8,185 nt of DNA from Candidatus Bipolaricaulota bacterium (GTDB taxonomy: Bacteria > Bipolaricaulota > Bipolaricaulia > RBG-16-55-9 > DRXL01), in NCBI GenBank assembly GCA_023512665.1, contig JAILZC010000029.1, positions 1-8,185 of the forward strand, given 5' to 3'. Both the position numbers and the translations under genes were made by a program. Under the pieces are notes generated by a model. The model was not told where the DNA came from, did no database searches, and saw only the letters and a program-made list of their open reading frames with translations. Position 1 is the stretch's first letter. Each line of letters begins with the position of its first letter. Below, in pieces: positions 1 to 4,731 of the stretch.

Positions 1-63
1 GGCAACGAATCCCATTTCGAGTACTTTCTTATGTGAGGCAACAGGACTGCTGCCCTTCTCTAA

Positions 64-105
64 CTCACCCTGACCCTCTCCGTTCACGGAGAGGGAACAG
101 ATGAG
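64..105. repeat. Bipartite palindromic hairpin repeat, copy 1 (upstream of coxB promoter)
   Basis: A perfect 10-bp inverted repeat lies at 74-83 and 86-95 (CCCTCTCCGT / ACGGAGAGGG). A weaker outer pairing of CTCA at 64-67 with TGAG at 102-105 surrounds it. The layout, a CTCACCC-type outer arm around a CCCTCTCC-type inner arm, matches the two better copies at 1011-1063 and 3412-3464, so I treat this as a diverged member of the same family. It ends two bases before the -35 box of the coxB promoter. It could end the transcript of an upstream gene, but no T-run follows it. Confidence 0.6.
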
Positions 106-106
106 G

Positions 107-135
107 TTGCACGGGACTGTGACAATGGCTATAAT
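107..135 (+). promoter_or_regulatory. Probable sigma-70-type promoter for the cox operon
   Basis: The -35 hexamer TTGCAC (107-112, three of six consensus bases) is followed after exactly 17 bases by a perfect -10 hexamer TATAAT (130-135). Transcription would start near 142, leaving a leader of about 68 bases before the coxB ATG. No other promoter this good was seen in the window. The short gaps and ATGA overlaps downstream suggest it serves the whole oxidase and heme A cluster. Confidence 0.6.
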
Positions 136-149
136 CTTCCCTGTCATAG
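117..149. promoter_or_regulatory. Dyad symmetric about the -10 box (possible operator)
   Basis: CTGTGACA at 117-124 and TGTCATAG at 142-149 form an 8-bp inverted repeat with one G-T mismatch. Its centre at 133 falls on the TATAAT box (130-135). A protein bound here would cover the core promoter, which would fit a repressor. The dyad and its position are seen; the function is inferred. The half-site TRTGAC resembles the half-sites of the palindrome at 162-177. Confidence 0.35.
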
Positions 150-161
150 ATCAGCCTCAAT

Positions 162-177
162 TATGAGTTTTATCACA
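162..177. promoter_or_regulatory. CRP-type palindrome in coxB leader
   Basis: TATGA-N6-TCACA matches nine of ten specified bases of the CRP consensus TGTGA-N6-TCACA. It lies about 20-36 bases downstream of the predicted transcription start, a position that would favour repression or a road-block if the promoter call is right. It could be bound by any CRP/FNR-superfamily regulator. A similar site stands at 7162-7177. Short palindromes do arise by chance, so this is tentative. Confidence 0.35.
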
Positions 178-209
178 GATCGCAACGAGCTGGGGGAATC
201 CGAACGAAT

Positions 210-1010
210 ATGCAAGCGGCGTTGACTTCGGTTGTGTTGGTCGTGATCGTTCTGGGAGCGTTGATCCTGGCGGCCAGCGGCATCTGGTGGTTCACGCCCT
301 TAGCCTCAAACTGGAACGAGATAGATGGCGCCCTGCTCCTCACGTTGGCTGTGATTGGCCTGGCGTTCGTTGTGCTCAATATTGTCTTGGCGTATTTGGT
401 GCTGCGCTATCGGTACCGCGAGCAGAGCCGCGCTCACTTCCTCCCCGACAACCCCAAGCTCGAAAAGATTCTCATCGGAATTACAGCGTTGGGGATTGTG
501 ATTCTGTTGGCGCCGGGGCTTTTGGCGTACTCGCGATTTATCAGCCCACCTCGCGACGCCCTGACTATCGAAGTGTTAGGGGAGCAGTGGCGCTGGAGCT
601 ATCGCTACCCCGGCCCCGACGGAAAACTCGGCCGTGCCAATCCCAAGCTCATCAGCCCGAAAAATCCCTTCGGGGTTGATCTGACCGACCCTGCGGCCCT
701 GGACGACATCCTCTCATATACGGAGCTCCATCTGCCCGTCGGTCGCCCGGTTGTATTGCATATTCGATCTAAAGATGTGATACACAGCTTCTTCATCCCC
801 AGCTTTCGCGCCAAGATGGACGCCGTCCCCGGCATGGTGACGCACTATTGGTTCATCCCCACGGTCATGGGAAGATTCCAAGCCGTCTGCGCCGAGCTGT
901 GCGGCATCGGCCATCATCGTATGCAGAGTCCCGTTCTTGTCGAAAGAGTAGAAGACTTTCAGCAATGGCTCGCAAAACAGCCGACCGTCGCCGCGACCGT
1001 CAAACCCTAG
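210..1010 (+). CDS. coxB: Cytochrome c oxidase subunit II (CuA subunit)
   Basis: This 266-residue protein takes electrons from a c-type cytochrome at its binuclear CuA centre and passes them to heme a of subunit I. Hydrophobic segments at about 5-28, 38-65 and 84-106 would be membrane helices, one more than the usual two. No lipobox cysteine is present. The aromatic electron-entry stretch EQWRWSY is at 125-131. The CuA ligands are complete: H192, C227, E229 (backbone), C231, H235 and M238 in CAELCGIGHHRM. Residues about 135-173 form an inserted segment rich in Pro and Asp between the aromatic stretch and the next beta strands. There is no CxxCH, so this is not a caa3-type fusion and a separate cytochrome c is needed. 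The ATG is preceded by GGGGGA at 192-197 with a rather long 12-base spacer; no upstream in-frame start competes. It is the first gene of the operon. Confidence 0.97.
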   Translation: MQAALTSVVLVVIVLGALILAASGIWWFTPLASNWNEIDGALLLTLAVIGLAFVVLNIVLAYLVLRYRYREQSRAHFLPDNPKLEKILIGITALGIVILLAPGLLAYSRFISPPRDALTIEVLGEQWRWSYRYPGPDGKLGRANPKLISPKNPFGVDLTDPAALDDILSYTELHLPVGRPVVLHIRSKDVIHSFFIPSFRAKMDAVPGMVTHYWFIPTVMGRFQAVCAELCGIGHHRMQSPVLVERVEDFQQWLAKQPTVAATVKP

Positions 1011-1063
1011 CCCTCACCCCTGTCCCCTCTCCCCTGCGAGGGAGAGGGGAGAAGGGGTGAGGG
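1011..1063. repeat. Bipartite palindromic hairpin repeat, copy 2 (coxB-coxA junction)
   Basis: An outer perfect 10-bp arm, CCCTCACCCC at 1011-1020, pairs with GGGGTGAGGG at 1054-1063. An inner perfect 10-bp arm, CCCCTCTCCC at 1024-1033, pairs with GGGAGAGGGG at 1040-1049, with a 6-base loop between. Short unpaired stretches (tgt / agaa) separate the two stems. It begins at the base after the coxB stop codon and ends five bases before the coxA ribosome binding site (GGAG, 1069-1072). It has no T-run and stands inside an operon, so it is more likely a repeat or an mRNA stability element than a terminator. From memory, similar CCCTCACCCC-CCCTCTCCC hairpins occur in many unrelated bacteria. Confidence 0.85.
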
Positions 1064-1081
1064 GCATTGGAGTGAAAGATT

Positions 1082-2875
1082 ATGTCAGAGAAGACTCACA
1101 GAGAACACGGAGGCTTCTGGAGCCGATACATCTTCAGCCAAGACCACAAAGTCATCGCTGTCCAATACACGATCACGGCGCTGCTCATTGGGCTCTTTGG
1201 GTTGGTGCTCTCGTGGCTCTTGCGCTTGCAGTTGGGCTTCCCCGGAAGTTTTCAGTTTGTAAACCCCGGCTCATACTATCAGATGCTGACCCAGCACGGC
1301 ATGATCATGATCGTCTATCTGTTGACGGCGATCTTATTGGGAGGGTTTGGGAACTATCTCATCCCGCTGATGATCGGCGCCCGCGACATGGCTTTTCCGT
1401 TCTTAAACATGCTCAGCTACTGGGTCTATCTGCTCTCGGTGATCGTCCTGATGGCAGCGTTCTTGGTGCCCGGCGGGCCGACGGGGGCGGGCTGGACGCT
1501 CTATCCCCCGCTATCAGCCTTGCCCAACGCCGCGCCGGGGTCGGGATGGGGCATCAAATTGATGCTCGTCTCTCTCGTGATCTTCATCGCCGCAGCGACG
1601 ATGGGCGGCCTCAACTACGTCACGACCGTCTTGCAGTGCCGCACCAAGGGGATGACTTTGATGCGCATGCCCCTATCGGTCTGGGGGATCTTTATCGCGT
1701 CGGTGATGGCGCTCTTTGCGTTCCCGGCGCTCTTTGTCGGCGGGGTGATGCTCTTATTCGATAATCTTTTGGGCACGAGCTTCTTCATCCCCGCGGTGAC
1801 GCTCTTGGGGCAGCAGCTCCCCCGCGAGGGTGGCAACCCCTTGCTCTTTCAGCACTTATTCTGGTACTTTGGGCACCCCGAAGTCTATATCGTGATCTTG
1901 CCGGCGATGGGCATCGCGTCGGACTTAATCTCGACGCATTCGCGCAAGCCGATCTTCGGCTACAACGCGATGGTGATCGCTATGGCCGCGATCGCCTTCA
2001 TTGGGTTTATCGTCTGGGCGCACCACATGTTCGTGAGCGGCATGAACCCGTACTTTGGGTTCTTCTTCGCCGTGAGCACGCTGATCATCGCGATCCCCTC
2101 CGCCGTCAAGGTCTACAACTGGCTGCTGACGCTCTGGCGCGGAAATATTCGCTTGAATGTGCCCATGCTCTTTGGCATCGGCTGGATCAGCACGTTCATC
2201 ATTGGGGGTCTGACGGGGCTCCCCTTGGGGAACGTCATTGCTGATGTGCCCCTGCACGACACGTACTTCGTCGTGGGGCACTTCCATTTAGTTATGGGCG
2301 TAGCGGCGCTCATGGCGATCTTTGGGGGCATCTATCACTGGTTCCCCAAAGTGACGGGTCGAATGTTTCATGAAACTTTGGGCAAGCTGCACTTTTGGGT
2401 GACGTTCGTCGGGGCGTATGCGATCTTCTTCCCCATGTTTCTGATGGGGATCTTGGGCGTGCCGCGCCGGTACTTTGATTTCAATGTGTTGCAGTACCTG
2501 CCGCCGCAGACTAGCGCATTGAACATAGCGATCACGGTCGCGGCGCTGACGGTCGGGGCCGCGCAGCTCATCTTTTTAGGGAATCTGATCTGGAGTGCCC
2601 TGAAGGGCAAGAGAGCCGAGGCCAATCCCTGGGGGGCGACGACGCTCGAATGGCAGACGCCCACGACTCCCCCTCCGCACGACAACTGGGGTGCAGAAAT
2701 CCCGACAGTCTATCGTTGGGCCTATGATTACAGCGTGCCGGGAGCCGAGCGCGATTTCATCCCCCAGAACGTTCCCCAAGCTTCGCTTGACGTTCATCTT
2801 CGCCAGCCTGCGGCTGGCGAAGGCGTACGGTCCAGGCGGGAGCCTGGGGCGAATCTGGGAGGTGACAAGATATGA
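1082..2875 (+). CDS. coxA: Cytochrome c oxidase subunit I, type A1 heme-copper oxidase
   Basis: This 597-residue polytopic protein reduces oxygen to water and pumps protons. The low-spin heme a ligands are H72 and H402 and the heme a3 ligand is H400. CuB ligands are H265, H314 and H315, and Y269 in GHPEVY is the cross-linked tyrosine. D-channel residues N91, D102, N109 and E267 and K-channel K343 are present, and E267 places it in subtype A1. H392-D393 is the usual Mg-site pair. Relative to the common pattern, the loop before helix VI is longer (about 238-250, VTLLGQQLPRE). The family's usual C-terminal region (NPWGATTLEWQTP, then DYSVPG and DFIPQN) is followed by an extra tail of about 30 residues, 567-597, encoded largely by palindromic DNA (2798-2847). 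ATG 1082 has GGAG at 1069-1072 with a 9-base spacer. The stop overlaps the next start as ATGA. Confidence 0.98.
   Translation: MSEKTHREHGGFWSRYIFSQDHKVIAVQYTITALLIGLFGLVLSWLLRLQLGFPGSFQFVNPGSYYQMLTQHGMIMIVYLLTAILLGGFGNYLIPLMIGARDMAFPFLNMLSYWVYLLSVIVLMAAFLVPGGPTGAGWTLYPPLSALPNAAPGSGWGIKLMLVSLVIFIAAATMGGLNYVTTVLQCRTKGMTLMRMPLSVWGIFIASVMALFAFPALFVGGVMLLFDNLLGTSFFIPAVTLLGQQLPREGGNPLLFQHLFWYFGHPEVYIVILPAMGIASDLISTHSRKPIFGYNAMVIAMAAIAFIGFIVWAHHMFVSGMNPYFGFFFAVSTLIIAIPSAVKVYNWLLTLWRGNIRLNVPMLFGIGWISTFIIGGLTGLPLGNVIADVPLHDTYFVVGHFHLVMGVAALMAIFGGIYHWFPKVTGRMFHETLGKLHFWVTFVGAYAIFFPMFLMGILGVPRRYFDFNVLQYLPPQTSALNIAITVAALTVGAAQLIFLGNLIWSALKGKRAEANPWGATTLEWQTPTTPPPHDNWGAEIPTVYRWAYDYSVPGAERDFIPQNVPQASLDVHLRQPAAGEGVRSRREPGANLGGDKI
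2798..2847. repeat. Twin palindrome inside the 3' end of coxA
   Basis: The first hairpin is a perfect 11-bp stem, CTTCGCCAGCC (2798-2808) with GGCTGGCGAAG (2812-2822), loop TGC. The second is a perfect 6-bp stem, CCAGGC (2832-2837) with GCCTGG (2842-2847), loop GGGA. Nine bases separate them. The element is read in frame and encodes a Gly/Arg-rich tail beyond the point where subunit I normally ends. The core GGTCCAGGCG...AGCCTGG recurs inside ctaA at 5206-5223. I infer an inserted palindromic element of the kind that tolerates translation, comparable in behaviour to Rickettsia palindromic elements, though I cannot assign it to a named family. Confidence 0.7.
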
Positions 2876-3405
2876 CGAACAGCCCAAACGGTCATAGGGT
2901 TCCCCTCACACCAGCTCGCTTGGGGGTCTGGCTCTTTCTTGCTGTAGCGACGATGATCTTCGCGGCGCTGCTGAGCGCGTACATCGTGCGCATGGGCTCT
3001 TCGGATTGGCATTCGCTGCCCAAGCCGGGGCTGCTGTGGGTGAACACCGCGATCTTGCTCTTCAGTAGCGCCGCGCTCCAGTGGGCCACCATCGCTGAGC
3101 GTCAGGGTGCTCACAGAAACGCACAGATCGGCTTTGTCGCTGGAGCGGTGCTCAGCGCGCTCTTCTTGCTGGGGCAGATATGGGCGTGGGTTGTGCTTCA
3201 CAAGCTTGGATATTTTTTGAATACGAATCCGTCGAGCAGCTTCTTCTATCTTCTAACGGCGGTGCACGGGGTGCATTTGCTCGGTGGGCTGATCGTCGCG
3301 GCGTGGACGGTGCGTACTACTGAGCGCTTACAGTTATTTGTAATATACTGGCACTTTCTCACTGTCGTGTGGGTGATGCTCTTTGGACTGATTGTGCTGA
3401 CGTAA
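2872..3405 (+). CDS. coxC: Cytochrome c oxidase subunit III, short five-helix form (first copy)
   Basis: This is a 177-residue membrane protein of the subunit III family, which binds subunit I and helps keep turnover and proton uptake stable. Hydrophobic segments lie at about 15-38, 55-74, 86-108, 124-146 and 154-176, so it has the five-helix form without the two extra N-terminal helices of long subunit III. Signature stretches are NPSSSFFYLLTAVHGVHLLGG (119-139, H132 and H135) and YWHF (159-162). The loop before the last helix is short (RTTERLQL) compared with the second copy, where a GYQRVEIAG stretch precedes YWHF. It starts at ATG 2872, overlapping the coxA stop, with a strong GGGAGGTGA ribosome binding site at 2857-2865. 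It is clearly different from the next subunit III gene, so it is not a recent duplication. Confidence 0.93.
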   Translation: MTNSPNGHRVPLTPARLGVWLFLAVATMIFAALLSAYIVRMGSSDWHSLPKPGLLWVNTAILLFSSAALQWATIAERQGAHRNAQIGFVAGAVLSALFLLGQIWAWVVLHKLGYFLNTNPSSSFFYLLTAVHGVHLLGGLIVAAWTVRTTERLQLFVIYWHFLTVVWVMLFGLIVLT

Positions 3406-3411
3406 ATATCC

Positions 3412-3464
3412 CCCTCACCCCCGCTCCCCTCTCCCTCAGAGGGGAGCGGGGCTAGGGGTGAGGG
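3412..3464. repeat. Bipartite palindromic hairpin repeat, copy 3 (between the two coxC genes)
   Basis: The inner stem is perfect over 13 bp: CCCGCTCCCCTCT (3420-3432) with AGAGGGGAGCGGG (3438-3450), loop CCCTC. The outer arm CCCTCACCCC (3412-3421) matches GGGGTGAGGG (3455-3464), overlapping the inner arm by two bases. The outer-arm sequence is identical to that of copy 2 at 1011-1063. It begins six bases after the stop of the first coxC and ends six bases before the AGAGG ribosome binding site of the second. No T-run follows, so I do not call it a terminator. It may affect mRNA stability or relative expression of the flanking genes. Confidence 0.85.
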
Positions 3465-3481
3465 TGAAGAAGAGGTATCCT

Positions 3482-4165
3482 ATGGCGCAACAAACTCTTG
3501 AAGAGCGAACAAAAGCCTTGCCCCGATGGTTGCGCGATCTCGTGGCCGATTGGTCCTCGGACCAACAGACGTTCAAGGTCAACTGGGGCAAGGCGATGAT
3601 GTGGATCTTCATCGTGAGCGACATATTTGTCTTTGGCTCGTTTCTGTCGGCGTATGCCGCGGCGCGGCTGAGCGCCACGCTCCCCTGGCCCGACCCCGCG
3701 AAAGTCTTCGCCCTGCACATTGGGGAGAGCGAAGTCCCGCTCCTGCTCATCGCGATCATGACGTTCGTGCTCATCAGCAGCAGCGGGACGATGGCCATCG
3801 CCGTCAAGTACGGCTACGAGCGCAACCGCGCCAAGGCCGCGCTCTTTCTCACGCTGACGGCGCTGTTGGGCCTGGCGTTCTTGGGGATGCAAGCATTCGA
3901 GTGGACGAAGCTCATCAGTGAGGGCTTTCGCCCGTGGGCAAATCCCCTTGGCGCGCCGCAGTTTGGCTCGTCGTTCTTTATGATCACCGGCTTTCACGGG
4001 CTGCACGTCACCGCCGGGGTGATCTATTTAGCTCTAATCGCTTCGCAAGTCCTGCGCGGCGCTTATGAGAAGATCGGCTACCAACGGGTGGAGATCGCCG
4101 GGCTCTACTGGCACTTTGTCGATTTGGTCTGGGTCTTCATCTTCGCGTTCTTCTATCTCTTTTAG
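3482..4165 (+). CDS. coxC: Cytochrome c oxidase subunit III (second copy)
   Basis: This 227-residue protein is a second, longer member of the subunit III family. A 35-residue soluble N-terminus is followed by hydrophobic segments at about 36-60, 84-106, 117-140, 162-188 and 204-226. Family signatures are FEWTKLISEGF (139-149, E140), FGSSFFMITGFHGLHVTAGV (161-180, H172 and H175), and VEIAGLYWHFVDLVW (203-217, E204 and H211). These are closer to the common subunit III pattern than those of the first copy. I chose ATG 3482 because AGAGG at 3471-3475 precedes it by six bases. A longer in-frame reading from GTG 3458 would start inside the palindromic repeat. The gap to the next gene, coxD, is 13 bases. 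Whether both copies enter one complex cannot be told from sequence. Confidence 0.95.
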   Translation: MAQQTLEERTKALPRWLRDLVADWSSDQQTFKVNWGKAMMWIFIVSDIFVFGSFLSAYAAARLSATLPWPDPAKVFALHIGESEVPLLLIAIMTFVLISSSGTMAIAVKYGYERNRAKAALFLTLTALLGLAFLGMQAFEWTKLISEGFRPWANPLGAPQFGSSFFMITGFHGLHVTAGVIYLALIASQVLRGAYEKIGYQRVEIAGLYWHFVDLVWVFIFAFFYLF

Positions 4166-4178
4166 GGGGTGAGAGACT

Positions 4179-4499
4179 ATGGAACACTCTGGCGAGCAGC
4201 ATCATCCCATCAGAGTCTATCTGGTCGTGTGGGGCTTGCTCTTCCTGCTGAGCATCATGTCGTATCTTGTGGACCTCTTTGAAGTGCGTCCCAAGGAGCT
4301 GGCATGGTTTCTGATCACGGCGTTTGCGCTGCTCAAGGCCGGACTGATCGTAAGCTACTTTATGCACGTGCGATTTGAGCGGCTCAGCCTCGTCTATGCG
4401 ATTTTACTTCCTCCGCTCTTGATCGTAGCGCTGACAGCCTTCGTGATGGCCGAGGGCGGGTATGTCTTCGACGTGCGCGCGCTCTTCTTCGGGAGGTGA
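4179..4499 (+). CDS. coxD: Cytochrome c oxidase subunit IV, prokaryotic (COX4_pro type)
   Basis: This 106-residue small subunit has three hydrophobic segments (about 11-33, 41-61 and 69-91). The stretch LLKAGLIVSYFMHVRFER (51-68) is the hallmark of the bacterial subunit IV family found in caa3- and aa3-type oxidases. Its role is accessory, in assembly or stability of the complex. The start has a GGGGGTGAG ribosome binding site at 4166-4173, directly after the stop of the second subunit III. Its own last codons and stop (GGGAGGTGA, 4491-4499) double as the ribosome binding site of the next small gene. Length and position in the operon are normal for the family. Confidence 0.93.
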   Translation: MEHSGEQHHPIRVYLVVWGLLFLLSIMSYLVDLFEVRPKELAWFLITAFALLKAGLIVSYFMHVRFERLSLVYAILLPPLLIVALTAFVMAEGGYVFDVRALFFGR

Positions 4500-4505
4500 T
4501 TCTCT

Positions 4506-4730
4506 GTGCGAGTTGGGGCCCTGACAGCCACGCTGATCTTTCTCTCAGAGAGCTTGGGCTTTGCCGATCATGAGCTGCGCAAGAGCGTCTTTGAGTCCTT
4601 AGGCCCAAACGCGTGGGGGATGTATATTTTACTGCCCATCCCGTTCATAGCATTAGGGATTATAGGGTATTTTGTCTATCGCGCCTGGAGGGCGTCAAGC
4701 TCAGAGAGCACGCCCCCGTCGCTCAACTGA
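4506..4730 (+). CDS. Small membrane protein of unknown function in cox operon
   Basis: I do not recognise this 74-residue protein. It starts at GTG 4506, supported by the strong GGGAGGTGA (4491-4499) six bases upstream, and ends one base before the ctaA start, so it is clearly part of the translated operon. Residues 1-20 are hydrophobic and resemble a signal peptide or anchor. A short charged stretch, DHELRKSVFE, is at 21-30. A second hydrophobic segment at about 37-59 (WGMYILLPIPFIALGIIGYF) is followed by YRAWRASSSES, a positively charged and Ser-rich end. The likely topology is one or two membrane spans with a short exported loop or domain. There is no cysteine and no CxxC or heme motif. 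By position it could be a small accessory or assembly protein for the oxidase, but that rests on context alone. Confidence 0.8.
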   Translation: MRVGALTATLIFLSESLGFADHELRKSVFESLGPNAWGMYILLPIPFIALGIIGYFVYRAWRASSSESTPPSLN

Positions 4731-4731
4731 T

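Noticed and set aside
1011..1063. Reading the operon hairpins as rho-independent terminators
   Set aside because: Neither copy 2 nor copy 3 is followed by a T-run, and both are inside an operon of mutually dependent genes.
1057..1764. A 235-codon open frame overlapping the start of coxA in another frame
   Set aside because: It starts within the palindromic repeat and its product is Arg/His/Asp-rich with no family features. It is an out-of-frame shadow of coxA, which has complete active-site residues.
1925..2287. Antisense open frames across coxA, the coxC genes, ctaA and ctaB
   Set aside because: They encode low-complexity Arg/His/Pro-rich products typical of antisense shadows in GC-rich genes and have no ribosome binding sites.
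3458..3481. Upstream GTG start for the second subunit III gene
   Set aside because: It lies inside the palindromic repeat, and the ATG at 3482 has an AGAGG site at proper spacing.
4672..4731. Upstream in-frame start for ctaA
   Set aside because: It would overlap the 74-residue gene by about 60 bases and add a charged, Arg-rich N-terminus. ATG 4732 begins a normal CtaA N-terminus.
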